DNA from: Clostridiaceae bacterium | GTDB lineage: Bacteria > Bacillota > Clostridia > DSM-8532 | Reading direction: 5' to 3' | Length of the DNA stretch: 14,777 bases | Assembly (NCBI GenBank): GCA_012842645.1 | Contig: DUSJ01000390.1 | Span: 1 to 14,777 of the forward strand | In this document: in pieces, positions 1 to 7,776 of the stretch | How positions within the stretch are numbered: position 1 is the first letter of the stretch | How the letters are laid out: every line of letters begins with the position of its first letter | The notes under the pieces: model-generated | The model's database searches: none | Told to the model about the DNA's origin: nothing | The model's input: only the letters and a program-made list of their open reading frames with translations | Position numbers and translations under genes: made by a program

Positions 1-579
1 GCGGTCACGGTAGGCCCGGCCCAGGCGGGCATGACATATCTTCTTCGCTGTTTCTCGTATGAACAGCCGACATTCTACTGGTCGGATTTTATAGAAAAGA
101 TGAAAGAAAACCTGAAGCAGGGAATCGCTGTCTGCCTTATAAACCTTGCAATAACCGCTGTAATGTTCGTGGACTTTTACCTGTATGACCAGCTCACAGC
201 CGGCGGGGCGAATTTCATGTTCCAGCTGGCCAACGGGCTGCTGATTATTGCTTTTATCCTGTTCCTCATGATGAACATGTATATATATCCCATGATGGTT
301 ACATATGAGCTTAAGTTGAGAGACCTTTACAAGAATGCATTTTTGTTCAGCATGGGCAAGTTCCTTCCAAACCTGCTGGTGCTTCTGATTTGCTTCATTC
401 TTGTCATGGCTCCGATGCTCGTGGTGATACTGACAGGAAACGGCACAGTATTATTTATAGTATATATATACTACTTATTATTGGGTTTTGCCCTGCCGGG
501 ACTTGTCCTGAACTTTTTTATCAACCCTGTTATCGACAGGTACTTAAGGCCTGCTCCTGCGCAGCAGGCTGATCAGTAA
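1..579 (+). CDS. YesL/DUF624-family membrane protein, 3' part (5' end outside window)
   Basis: Integral membrane protein of the YesL (DUF624) family, found in Firmicutes mostly near carbohydrate uptake and utilisation genes. Its biochemical role is unknown. The frame is open from base 1, and the residues before the ATG at 31 (TVGPAQAGMTY) match the conserved GPA-x-x-GMTY stretch after the family's first helices, so the true start lies upstream of the window. The visible 192 residues carry four hydrophobic segments, at about window residues 42-60, 77-99, 122-146 and 148-174, separated by charged loops (KLRDLYKNA). The C-terminus is a short polar tail (RPAPAQQADQ). The stop at 577-579 is followed about 95 bases later by a strong terminator, so this is the end of its transcription unit. 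The family call is by pattern and fairly secure; the substrate or partner cannot be read here. Confidence 0.8.
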   Translation, partial: AVTVGPAQAGMTYLLRCFSYEQPTFYWSDFIEKMKENLKQGIAVCLINLAITAVMFVDFYLYDQLTAGGANFMFQLANGLLIIAFILFLMMNMYIYPMMVTYELKLRDLYKNAFLFSMGKFLPNLLVLLICFILVMAPMLVVILTGNGTVLFIVYIYYLLLGFALPGLVLNFFINPVIDRYLRPAPAQQADQ

Positions 580-675
580 AGCAAAAAAAGCGGACACCCT
601 GGGCATCTTACGTAAGGAAGGTTATTCAAGGTGGTTAGCTGACGGAAAGAATAACAAACCGTAATTTGATACTCT

Positions 676-705
676 GCGGCAGTCTTTAATCGGACTGCCG
701 CTTTT
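676..705 (+). terminator. Rho-independent terminator downstream of the YesL-family gene
   Basis: A perfect 9-bp stem (GCGGCAGTC at 676-684 with GACTGCCGC at 693-701), an 8-base loop and TTTT at 702-705. It ends transcription arriving from the YesL-family gene and insulates the sigma factor unit. Bases 580-675 between stop codon and stem show no recognised element. Confidence 0.85.
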
Positions 706-737
706 AAAAAAGAAAAATAATTATCATTTTCACGCAA

Positions 738-765
738 TGAAATCCGATTTTCTGCGAGTAGATAA
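738..765 (+). promoter_or_regulatory. candidate ECF-type promoter of the sigma factor gene
   Basis: TGAAAT at 738-743 resembles the GAAAC-like -35 element used by many ECF sigma factors, and CGAGTA/AGATAA at 755-765 could supply the -10. It lies after the terminator and 45-70 bases before the ATG at 810, where an autoregulated ECF promoter would be expected. The spacing of the two elements is ambiguous, so this is a weak call. Confidence 0.3.
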
Positions 766-809
766 ATGAAAGGCCTTAAAAAGAAGTCAAATCGATTTGA
801 GGTGTTAGT

Positions 810-1364
810 ATGGATGACAAGAGCATAGTTGCCTTGTACTGGAGCCGCTCAGAAACGGCGATTACAGAGACGGCCTTGAAGTACGGCACCTATCTTGCCA
901 GTATCTCATCCAACATCCTGGACAGTTGGGAGGATGCGCAGGAGTGCGTCAATGATACATACAAAGACGCATGGAACTCCATGCCGCCCCATCGCCCTTC
1001 AGTTCTCTCAACATACCTCGGAAAAATCACGCGCCGGATCTCTATAGACCGTTGGCGAAAGCGGAACGCGGAGAAGCGAGGCGGCGGCGAGCTGCCCCTT
1101 GTTTTGGATGAACTGGAGGATTGTGTTTCCGGCTCCGGCAGTATTGAAGATGAAATTGTGCGTCAGGAATTGGTAAAGCTGTTCAACCATTTTCTGAACT
1201 CGCTGCCAGTCACTGAGCGCCGGGTCTTCCTCTGTCGTTACTGGTATATGGACTCTATCCAGTCCATTGCCCGGCAGTTCGGATTCTCACAGAGCAAGGT
1301 CACATCCATGCTGCACCGGACGAGGGCGAAACTCCGGGTACTGCTCGAAAAGGAGGGCTATTGA
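810..1364 (+). CDS. ECF-type RNA polymerase sigma factor (sigma-70 family)
   Basis: A 184-residue sigma factor with the two-domain layout of the ECF group. Region 2 spans about residues 18-90. It includes the core-binding/-10 stretch DAQECVNDTYKDAW (42-55) and a basic segment, RRISIDRWRKR (75-85). After an acidic, Gly/Ser-rich linker (91-115), region 4 spans about 116-180, with the signature LPVTERRVFLCRYW and a helix-turn-helix (about 149-172, SIQSIARQFGFSQSKVTSMLHRTRAKL) that reads the -35 element. Start: ATG at 810 with GAGG at 799-802, seven bases upstream. The stop overlaps the ATG of the next gene (TGATG), so the two are translationally coupled. Its genetic partner is a membrane protein with a short cytoplasmic N-terminus, the usual anti-sigma arrangement. 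Regulon and inducing signal cannot be deduced. Confidence 0.92.
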   Translation: MDDKSIVALYWSRSETAITETALKYGTYLASISSNILDSWEDAQECVNDTYKDAWNSMPPHRPSVLSTYLGKITRRISIDRWRKRNAEKRGGGELPLVLDELEDCVSGSGSIEDEIVRQELVKLFNHFLNSLPVTERRVFLCRYWYMDSIQSIARQFGFSQSKVTSMLHRTRAKLRVLLEKEGY

Positions 1365-3022
1365 TGAAAGCGAATGATCTGCTCTGTATAATAGGCGAAG
1401 CTGCCGACGAACATATCCAGGATGCAAAAAACGTGAAAAAAATGAGAATGCCCCAGTGGGCAAAATGGTTTTCTGTGATTGCAGCCTGCCTTGTTTTGGC
1501 TATTGGAATCGGAGGATTCCTCCTGACAAGAAAAGGCGGTATTTCTTCACCCGGAAGTGAGACAGGTGGCAGCGGCCATGACGGGGGCAGCACGTTCATG
1601 TCCTATGCCGGGCCCGTGTTCCCGCTGACTCTGAGAGAGGAAAATGCCGCGATCTCTGCCCGGCGCAATATTACCATGGATTTTGCTCCGTGGATTCCAA
1701 TATGGATTTCCAATGAGGAGGAAGCAGCTTCCCGCACGGAACTGACGGAAGAGGAACGGCAGGATGTTCTGAACTCTTACAACCGGTGTTATCCCGAGGG
1801 CGGACGTTATCAATCCTCCCGTAATATTCTGGTGACCGATTCCTATACGCTGACCAACAATGATACACAGGATCAGACTGTTCGCGTCCTATACCCATTC
1901 GTATCCAGCTTGAATTACCTGAGTAAAAAACGGCCAACCCTAACTTTGAACGGTGAAGTTTTGGAAACCACATTGCATGCAGGCAGCTATGCCGGTGGGT
2001 TTGAAGGCGCGTGGGAAAACTGGGATGAGACCCATGAAAATCCGGGAAGTTTGAATCTTGCCCGCTTTGAAAGCTGGGAGGGTTACCGCGGCCTGCTCTC
2101 CGATGGGAGCTATCTCCAGCGGGCTTTAAGCGATTTTGTGGATTTCAGTCACATTCCCGTCACGGTCTATGAGATTACCGACGCCTGGGGACCGGAGAGA
2201 AATGACGATGCCGGTATCCCCAATCCCACCATCCGCATAATGTTTGAACTGGATTTTTCACAAACGAAGATTCTGTCCTATGGTTTCAACCAGGGACTGT
2301 ACGACAGGGAACAGGGCATCATGGGTAAAGGTTTTAGTATCAGCCAACCCGGAGAGCGGGGATATGGTGTGCCTTGCTACATCATCGTGATCGGTAAGGA
2401 TATCCATAATATAAGCTATCAAGGCTTCGCTACCGGAGGTTGGGATACAAAGAAGACCGTGGAGACAGGTGTGACGATTACACGCACTGAATCCAATCTG
2501 GAGGCAGCTCTCCGGTTGGCTGCAAGGTACCAGTATCAGGATCTGACCGATGCCGGAAACTATTTTGATGAAGCTCCTGACTACGGATTTGAGCTGTATT
2601 TCGGCCTGATGAAAGAACATCTGATGGCTTACGGCATTCTGGCCGAAAACGGCGCGGAGCGTTATGCCGACGGAATGATTGAAAATCTGGATGTGACCGG
2701 TGTGGATCGTGTGTTCTGGCTGGAGGCAGAAATCACGATTCCTGCCGGAAAGAGCGTAAAAATGGATGCCGTATTTGAAAAAGAACCCAGTTTTGATTTC
2801 TACTGCAATGCAAGTGAGAACAAAGGTATCTGCGGGTACGATTTGGTTTGCGAACTTGGAAGCAATCTGACCTTCACAGGGCAGACTGCAAAACTGGAAG
2901 ATCGGGGGCAAATTGAAATTGTCCGCCAGAACTTCGGTTTTGATCTTTCAAGAGGTATTACAGAGGTAAAGCTGACAGAACCGCATTACTATTTGGAAGT
3001 CAAGTCGGCAGGCAAAGACTGA
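1364..3022 (+). CDS. single-pass membrane protein with large extracellular region, putative anti-sigma/sensor partner
   Basis: A 552-residue protein with no named family that I recognise. The ATG at 1364 is chosen because AGGAGG lies at 1351-1356, seven bases upstream; the TTG at 1361 adds one residue and is less likely. Residues 1-34 form a short cytoplasmic part with an acidic-then-basic patch (IGEAADEHIQDAKNVKK), resembling the N-termini of membrane proteins encoded after ECF sigma factors in Clostridia. Residues 35-54 are one transmembrane helix. A Gly/Ser-rich linker (about 58-77) leads to roughly 470 residues predicted outside the cell, rich in aromatic and acidic residues and beta-prone, without repeats. 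Overlap with the sigma gene and this topology suggest that it holds the sigma factor at the membrane and senses an envelope or external signal; this is inference. No classical zinc anti-sigma motif (HxxxCxxC) is seen. Confidence 0.7.
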   Translation: MKANDLLCIIGEAADEHIQDAKNVKKMRMPQWAKWFSVIAACLVLAIGIGGFLLTRKGGISSPGSETGGSGHDGGSTFMSYAGPVFPLTLREENAAISARRNITMDFAPWIPIWISNEEEAASRTELTEEERQDVLNSYNRCYPEGGRYQSSRNILVTDSYTLTNNDTQDQTVRVLYPFVSSLNYLSKKRPTLTLNGEVLETTLHAGSYAGGFEGAWENWDETHENPGSLNLARFESWEGYRGLLSDGSYLQRALSDFVDFSHIPVTVYEITDAWGPERNDDAGIPNPTIRIMFELDFSQTKILSYGFNQGLYDREQGIMGKGFSISQPGERGYGVPCYIIVIGKDIHNISYQGFATGGWDTKKTVETGVTITRTESNLEAALRLAARYQYQDLTDAGNYFDEAPDYGFELYFGLMKEHLMAYGILAENGAERYADGMIENLDVTGVDRVFWLEAEITIPAGKSVKMDAVFEKEPSFDFYCNASENKGICGYDLVCELGSNLTFTGQTAKLEDRGQIEIVRQNFGFDLSRGITEVKLTEPHYYLEVKSAGKD

Positions 3023-3026
3023 TTTA

Positions 3027-3060
3027 AAGGGAGAGAACCTCTTTACGAAGTCTCTCCCTT
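3027..3060. terminator. hairpin terminator between convergent sigma-factor unit and dapB
   Basis: A perfect 10-bp inverted repeat, AAGGGAGAGA at 3027-3036 with TCTCTCCCTT at 3051-3060, and a 14-base loop. It begins five bases after the stop at 3022 and lies 15 bases past the dapB stop, so it can act in both directions. On the minus strand the stem ends in TTT. On the plus strand a TTTTT run follows only a few bases later (about 3067-3071), so efficiency may differ by direction. Confidence 0.7.
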
Positions 3061-3074
3061 ATGCGCTTTTTAAT

Positions 3075-3830
3075 CTATTCGAAAATATCCTGCATCCTGT
3101 AATACCCCGGAGCCTTGTTATAAAGGAAAGCTGCCGCTTTCAGGGCGCCTTCGGCGAAGAGGTCCCGGGATACAGCCGTGTGTTTTATTTCAATCATCTC
3201 ATTGTTGCCCGCGAAGAGTACTATGTGCTCGCCAGTGATGGTGCCGCCCCTTACCGAATGGATGCCGATCTCGTCCCTTGTTCGCTTCAGCATGGATGAA
3301 TGTCGGTCGTAGACATATTTCATCCCGCCGCCGGGAAGGACGGAATTGATAGCATCGGCAATGGCAAGGGCCGTGCCGCTGGGCGCGTCTATTTTCTGGT
3401 TGTGATGCTTCTCGATGATCTCGATGTCAAATGATCCGCTAAGCGTTTTTGCCGCCCTTTTTACCAGCTCTATCAGGAGGTTGATGCCCAGGGACATGTT
3501 GGCTGAAAGGAGGACCGGTATGGAACAAGAGGCTTCCTCAATCAGCTTTTTCTGCTCGTCGTTGTGTCCCGTAGTGGCTATGACGATCGGACAGGATTTC
3601 TCCACTGCATATTTCAGGATACCCGGTAAAGCTCCGGGATGCGAAAAGTCTATTATGATGTCGGCCTGTTCTTTAACCTCGGACACATCGGTATATACGG
3701 GAAACGGGTTGCCCGGTTTATCGGCCACGTCGACTCCGGCGACTATCGTCATCCCTTCCCTGTATGAACATGTTTTGGCTATGATCTGTCCCATTTTTCC
3801 GTTACAGCCGTTAAGCAATATGCGAATCAT
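3075..3830 (-). CDS. dapB: 4-hydroxy-tetrahydrodipicolinate reductase
   Basis: Catalyses NAD(P)H-dependent reduction of 4-hydroxy-tetrahydrodipicolinate to tetrahydrodipicolinate, the second step of the diaminopimelate branch of lysine and cell-wall synthesis, in the cytoplasm. The 251 residues show the nucleotide-binding GCNGKMG (8-14), IDFSHP (60-65), ATTGH (85-89) and the active-site stretch EKHHNQKIDAPSGTA (140-154). Its His142 and Lys146 align with the catalytic His159/Lys163 of the E. coli enzyme. Start: the ATG whose first base is 3830 begins the conserved MIRILLNG and has GGGGGA just upstream; an earlier in-frame ATG at 3884 adds 18 non-conserved residues and lacks a good ribosome binding site. 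It lies 88 bases downstream of dapA on the same strand, and the gap has no terminator, so it should share the dapA transcript and its lysine riboswitch. Length is normal for the family. Confidence 0.96.
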   Translation of the reverse strand: MIRILLNGCNGKMGQIIAKTCSYREGMTIVAGVDVADKPGNPFPVYTDVSEVKEQADIIIDFSHPGALPGILKYAVEKSCPIVIATTGHNDEQKKLIEEASCSIPVLLSANMSLGINLLIELVKRAAKTLSGSFDIEIIEKHHNQKIDAPSGTALAIADAINSVLPGGGMKYVYDRHSSMLKRTRDEIGIHSVRGGTITGEHIVLFAGNNEMIEIKHTAVSRDLFAEGALKAAAFLYNKAPGYYRMQDIFE

Positions 3831-3918
3831 CAAAAATCCCCCAATAGCGCGGTAATTAATACGTTTTATCAAATCTGCAGACATTCATGGGATTTTAAAC
3901 GGTGCAGGAAGGCTGGGG

Positions 3919-4800
3919 TTATTGTAAAAGCCCGTATTCCTGCAACGCTTTCCTGACCTTTTCAAGTCCTGCTTCGGAAATATCCACCAGCGGAAGACGG
4001 CATTTTCCGACATTGAACCCCAGCAGGTTCATGGCGGCCTTCACCGGTATGGGATTGGTCTCGCAGAACAGGGCTTTTTCGAGGGGAACGGTTTTTATCT
4101 GCAGTTTCCTGCTTGTTTCAATATCTCCTTCAAGGAAAGATTTGACCATCCTGTGGGTGTCAGCCGGGATTATATTTGCTACCACCGATATAACACCCTT
4201 GCCGCCAAGGGAAAGCAGGGGCACTACCTGACCGTCCTCGCCCGAGTACAGGTCCAGTTTGTCGTCGCAAAGGTATAAGGTTTCAGCAGCCTGGAGGAGG
4301 TTGCACTCCTTTACAGCCACGATGTTATCAATTTCAGCCAGTCTCTTCAGCGTGGCTGGATTTATGTTCAGGTTTGTCCTGGAAGGAACGTTGTACAGGA
4401 CCATCGGGATGGAAATGCTTTCAGCGATGGCTTTAAAGTGCTGGTAAAGGCCTTCCTGAGTAGTCTTGTTGTAGTAGGGGGTAACTGAAAGGATGGAATC
4501 AACGCCGACTTTCTCACAATACTGAGAAAGCTCGATGGCATGCCTGGTGTCGTTGCTTCCCGCGCCGGCCATTACGTGTACGCGCTTATTGATCAGTTCG
4601 GTCGCGAAACTAACGACCGCTTTATGCTCTTCGTCGGACATTGTGGATGCTTCTCCTGTCGTTCCGCAGATCAGTATGGCGTCGGTGCCTTCCCTGATGT
4701 GCCATTCGATCAGTTCCTCAAGCTTTTTGAAGTCCACTCCGGTGTCTGTGAAGGGTGTCACCAGGGCTACACACGAACCGGTAAACAAAGTTTTTTTCAT
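3919..4800 (-). CDS. dapA: 4-hydroxy-tetrahydrodipicolinate synthase
   Basis: Condenses pyruvate with aspartate semialdehyde to 4-hydroxy-tetrahydrodipicolinate, the first committed step toward diaminopimelate and lysine. The 293-residue chain is a full-length (beta/alpha)8 aldolase. GTTGE is at 46-50 (Thr47/Thr48 of the proton relay), YY at 109-110, YNVPSRT at 136-142 (Tyr136; Arg141 for substrate binding) and VAVKECN at 161-167, with Lys164 as the Schiff-base lysine. All catalytic residues are present. Start: the ATG whose first base is 4800 has AAAGGAG (plus-strand 4809-4815) eight bases upstream; the in-frame GTG at 4809 overlaps that ribosome binding site and is rejected. It is first gene of a dapA-dapB unit, preceded by about 310 bases of leader containing a lysine riboswitch and terminator, so expression should fall when lysine is abundant. 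Confidence 0.97.
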   Translation of the reverse strand: MKKTLFTGSCVALVTPFTDTGVDFKKLEELIEWHIREGTDAILICGTTGEASTMSDEEHKAVVSFATELINKRVHVMAGAGSNDTRHAIELSQYCEKVGVDSILSVTPYYNKTTQEGLYQHFKAIAESISIPMVLYNVPSRTNLNINPATLKRLAEIDNIVAVKECNLLQAAETLYLCDDKLDLYSGEDGQVVPLLSLGGKGVISVVANIIPADTHRMVKSFLEGDIETSRKLQIKTVPLEKALFCETNPIPVKAAMNLLGFNVGKCRLPLVDISEAGLEKVRKALQEYGLLQ

Positions 4801-4838
4801 AATCGGCACTCCTTTCAGGATCTCTTGTGTCAGGTATC

Positions 4839-4868
4839 AAAAAAGCTGCCTGATAATCTACCGGCAGC
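4839..4868 (-). terminator. regulated terminator of the lysine riboswitch (dapA leader)
   Basis: On the minus strand GCTGCC and GGCAGC form a 6-bp stem (plus 4863-4868 and 4845-4850) around a 12-base loop, followed by six T (plus 4839-4844). It stands between aptamer and dapA start. Its upstream arm and part of the loop (minus CTGCCGGTAG, plus 4858-4867) can instead form 10 base pairs with CTATCGGTAG from the 3' strand of aptamer helix P1 (plus 4900-4909). This gives a mutually exclusive antiterminator. Confidence 0.85.
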
Positions 4869-4897
4869 CTGCATAACAACAATGAGCAATACAAGTC

Positions 4898-5072
4898 ATC
4901 TACCGATAGCTCTCCGCTTTGCCAGCGACAGTCGAATGGCTGTTCGCCATCCAACCAGGTCACCTGGTGTAACGGCACCCGGTGCCTTCGGCGTTTTCCC
5001 CTTTCACCCGGGTGCATCGGACCGTTATCCTTACCCGGGATACTATTGAAAAACGCGCCTCTATCTATAGAT
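4898..5072 (-). ncRNA. lysine riboswitch (L box) aptamer controlling dapA-dapB
   Basis: Leader RNA that binds lysine and stops transcription when lysine is plentiful. Conserved L-box features read on the minus strand: AGAGGCGCG directly after the first strand of P1, an AGTA, the highly conserved GAAAGGGG...CGCCGAAG core (plus 4986-5005), and ACTGTCGCTGG...GGAGAGCTATC near the 3' end, all as in known lysC/dapA leaders. Helix P1 pairs ATCTATAGATAG (plus 5061-5072) with CTATCGGTAGAT (plus 4898-4909), with one mismatch and one wobble. Internal complementary arms, for example GGCACC with GGTGCC and CCAGGT with ACCTGG, supply other helices of the five-way junction. Position, orientation and the biosynthetic gene downstream all agree. 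I could not run a covariance model. Confidence 0.93.
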
Positions 5073-5123
5073 TATATTCGATTTTAACGCGCAACTCCAC
5101 ACATGGGTGTGAAATTATCGTAA

Positions 5124-5152
5124 ATCATATCACTATTGCATCGCATTGTCAA
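5124..5152 (-). promoter_or_regulatory. promoter of the riboswitch-dapA-dapB transcript
   Basis: On the minus strand TTGACA (plus 5147-5152) and TATGAT (plus 5124-5129) are separated by exactly 17 bases: a perfect -35 and a one-mismatch -10 for the housekeeping sigma factor. Transcription would begin near 5117, about 45 bases before the aptamer. A TATAAT nearer the aptamer (plus about 5073-5078) has no matching -35 and would start inside P1, so it is not preferred. Confidence 0.85.
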
Positions 5153-5175
5153 ATAGTAAATCAATATGATATATT
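5146..5175 (+). promoter_or_regulatory. candidate divergent promoter of ftsK/spoIIIE
   Basis: TTGTCA (5146-5151) and TATATT (5170-5175), each one mismatch from consensus, with an 18-base spacer. It would give a leader of about 95 bases before the GTG at 5275. Its -35 bases are almost the same as those of the oppositely directed dapA promoter. Bases 5176-5262 hold no other element that I recognise. Confidence 0.5.
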
Positions 5176-5274
5176 GAAATTGGTCTTAAGGCAAATAGTG
5201 GCGCTGTCCGTTTTACTGCCGGTACTTATCCGGATGACGCCCCATATAACATTTCCGGCATTGGAGGTATACCA

Positions 5275-7776
5275 GTGGCTCCAAGAAAAGTACAAAAGAA
5301 AAAAGCAAAACCAAGAAAAAGCACCAAGGCTTCGGGTGCATCAAGACGGCTCAGATCCGAGGTGACCGGGCTCATATCGTTCGCTTTTGGCATTCTTATG
5401 GCCCTCAGCATATATTTCAGCAACATTACAGGGCCTCTGGGCGATCTCCTGGCAAGGATCGCCGGCGGCCTGTTCGGAATGACGGCGTATGCCCTGCCGC
5501 CGCTGATACTGATCCACGGCATAATCAAGATTTTTAAGCCCCAATTGCTTCACCAGGACAGGAGGTTTTACCTGGTCATCGCGCTTCTTGTTGTTTTTTC
5601 TTCAATGCTGCAGGCCGGCCTTTACGATGTATCCAGGTATGAAAACCTGACATTGCCAAGATATATTGATACTTTCTACAAGGAAGGTCTCAGCGCGATA
5701 GGAAAACGCGGCGAGTTCATTTCCAGCGGCGGAGTGCTGGGAGGTATCATTGGCGTGCCGCTGCTTTTTGTTTTCAAAAAGCTCGGGACCATGATAGTTC
5801 TGACGACCGCCGCGATCATCCTGGCATTGCTTATTACGAGGCTTTCCCTGTACGATGCGGCCAGGAGCGTGGCTAAAGGTACCAGCGAAGCTATCAGCAG
5901 CATGGTCGATGCCGCAAGAAAAAAACGCGAAGAAAGGCTCATCAGAAAAAGTCTTGAAGAACTCGTGATCAGGGAAGACAGCCCTGCAGACGCCGCGGTT
6001 CCGGGAAGAAGAAAGGGCAGGGTGCTGGATTTTCCTCTTGAAGACCAGGGCAATACCGAAAAAGGGCCTGATCTTCCGCTTGTAAAGAACGATCAGCCGG
6101 CTGCCCCTGTTTCTGCAGGTTCACGTGTAAAGGAAGAAAGTAAACTTAGGGTTTTTGATCTTGAACCAGGGGAACCTGAGCGGAAGAAGAAACAGGATCA
6201 TGCGCCCAAAACAGCGCCTGAGCCCCGGGAAAAGGAAAGTACGGAAACACCAAAGCCTGAAGAAAACGAGGAAGAGAAGCTTCAGGCAGATCTCGCGCCT
6301 TCCGGAGAGATGGATTTTGACTATGTATATCCTCCTTATGAGCTCCTTTTGAGATCAAAAGAAGGCGAAAGCAATATGCGGAAGCTGAAAAGCAGTTCCG
6401 TCGACAATGCGAAGAAGCTTGAAGCTACGCTCGAGAGCTTTGGAATAGGGGCCAGGGTCATCAATATTTCTGTCGGACCTGCATTTACACGGTATGAACT
6501 GCAGCCTGCGCCGGGCATAAAGGTAAGCAGGATAGTAAACCTTACCGATGATATAGCTTTGAACCTTGCCGCCACAGGCGTTCGTATAGAAGCGCCGATA
6601 CCCGGAAAAGCAGCCATAGGTATAGAAGTTCCAAATAAAGAGGTTGCTCCCATAAGTTTAAGAAGCGTCCTGGAGTCGGACGAGTTCAAAAACCACAGAT
6701 CCCATCTTGCAGTTGCCCTCGGTAAAGACATCTCAGGCGAAAACGTGGTGATAGACCTGTCAAGGATGCCTCACCTGCTGATTGCGGGCGCTACGGGATC
6801 AGGGAAGAGCGTCTGCCTGAATTCAATCATTATAAGCCTGCTTTACAAGTCTTCTCCCGAGGACGTGAAGATGCTCATGATCGACCCCAAGGTCGTCGAA
6901 CTGGGGGTTTATAACGGCATTCCTCATCTCCTGATACCTGTCGTGACCGATCCTAACAAGGCTGCAGGAGCGCTGCGCTGGGCTGTTTCGGAAATGACGG
7001 CCCGGTATAAGCTTTTTGCCGACAGAGGAGTCAGGGATCTCCTGGGATATAATGCGACTGTCGAAGAGACGGGAGAAGGGGCTAAACTCCCCCAGATTGT
7101 GATAATAATTGATGAGCTTGCCGACCTGATGATGGTAGCGCCCCACGATGTGGAAGACTCCATCTGCCGCCTGGCCCAGATGGCCCGCGCAGCAGGAATG
7201 TATCTTGTGATAGCGACCCAGAGGCCGTCTGTAAATGTAATAACCGGCGTCATCAAGGCCAATATACCATCACGTATAGCATTCGCGGTTTCTTCCCAGG
7301 TGGATTCCCGGACCATCCTTGATATGGCCGGAGCCGAAAAGCTCCTTGGGAAAGGAGACATGCTGTATTATCCTGTCGGCATACCCAAGCCCATACGTGT
7401 AAAAGGCGCTTACGTTTCCGACAAGGAAGTAGAGATGGTTGTCGACTTTGTAAAGAACCAGGCAAATGCGCGTTATGACCAGGAAATAATTGAGAATATA
7501 AACGATAATGCCAAAAATAATGATGACGATACGTCGGACAGCGACCGCGACGAGCTTCTCGACCAGGCCATCGAAGCTGTCATTGAATGCGGACAGGCAT
7601 CGGTATCGTTTATCCAGCGAAGGTTTAAGGTCGGCTATGCAAGGGCCGGCAGGATAATAGACCAGATGGCAGAGCGCAATATCATAAGCGGATATGAAGG
7701 CAGCAAGCCAAGGCGCGTTCTTATAACGAAGGAGCGCTGGGAGGAAATGAAAATGTCCTCGGGGGATAAAGCATGA
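5275..7776 (+). CDS. ftsK: DNA translocase FtsK/SpoIIIE
   Basis: Membrane-anchored, ATP-driven double-stranded DNA pump that moves chromosomal DNA through the closing division or sporulation septum. The 833 residues read: a basic N-terminus (1-26), hydrophobic membrane segments at about 27-50, 60-86, 96-113 and 150-193, a charged low-complexity linker (about 205-350), then the motor. Walker A is GATGSGKS (505-512) and Walker [13 protein letters not shown] (608-619), followed by the family stretch [24 protein letters not shown]. The C-terminal winged-helix gamma domain, which in the family reads oriented DNA signals, is at about 759-822. Start: GTG at 5275 with GGAGG at 5263-5267, seven bases upstream. 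Size and layout fit the Firmicutes SpoIIIE/SftA/FtsK group; the multiple membrane segments favour SpoIIIE/FtsK over soluble SftA. The stop overlaps the next gene by 4 bases. Whether it serves division, sporulation or both cannot be told from sequence. Confidence 0.95.
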   Translation: MAPRKVQKKKAKPRKSTKASGASRRLRSEVTGLISFAFGILMALSIYFSNITGPLGDLLARIAGGLFGMTAYALPPLILIHGIIKIFKPQLLHQDRRFYLVIALLVVFSSMLQAGLYDVSRYENLTLPRYIDTFYKEGLSAIGKRGEFISSGGVLGGIIGVPLLFVFKKLGTMIVLTTAAIILALLITRLSLYDAARSVAKGTSEAISSMVDAARKKREERLIRKSLEELVIREDSPADAAVPGRRKGRVLDFPLEDQGNTEKGPDLPLVKNDQPAAPVSAGSRVKEESKLRVFDLEPGEPERKKKQDHAPKTAPEPREKESTETPKPEENEEEKLQADLAPSGEMDFDYVYPPYELLLRSKEGESNMRKLKSSSVDNAKKLEATLESFGIGARVINISVGPAFTRYELQPAPGIKVSRIVNLTDDIALNLAATGVRIEAPIPGKAAIGIEVPNKEVAPISLRSVLESDEFKNHRSHLAVALGKDISGENVVIDLSRMPHLLIAGATGSGKSVCLNSIIISLLYKSSPEDVKMLMIDPKVVELGVYNGIPHLLIPVVTDPNKAAGALRWAVSEMTARYKLFADRGVRDLLGYNATVEETGEGAKLPQIVIIIDELADLMMVAPHDVEDSICRLAQMARAAGMYLVIATQRPSVNVITGVIKANIPSRIAFAVSSQVDSRTILDMAGAEKLLGKGDMLYYPVGIPKPIRVKGAYVSDKEVEMVVDFVKNQANARYDQEIIENINDNAKNNDDDTSDSDRDELLDQAIEAVIECGQASVSFIQRRFKVGYARAGRIIDQMAERNIISGYEGSKPRRVLITKERWEEMKMSSGDKA

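Noticed and set aside
569..657. Short open frame after the YesL-family stop, ending TAA at about 655-657
   Set aside because: It reads smoothly for about 30 codons into the gap before the terminator, but has no ATG or ribosome binding site and overlaps the real gene in another frame. It might be a remnant or chance.
580..675. Possible riboswitch or small RNA before the terminator at 676-705
   Set aside because: I compared it mentally with the c-di-GMP, c-di-AMP, TPP, glycine, SAM and tetrahydrofolate leader consensus and saw no matching core; its position after a stop codon fits a plain 3' region.
2258..2911. Minus-strand open frame of 217 codons opposite the sigma factor's partner gene
   Set aside because: It lies wholly antisense to a well-supported coding region, has no good ribosome binding site, and its translation shows no family features; it is a shadow of the real gene.
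4540..5049. Plus-strand open frame of 169 codons across the start of dapA and its leader
   Set aside because: It covers the antisense of dapA, the terminator and the riboswitch aptamer, which fully explain the sequence; the translation is Cys/His-rich noise.
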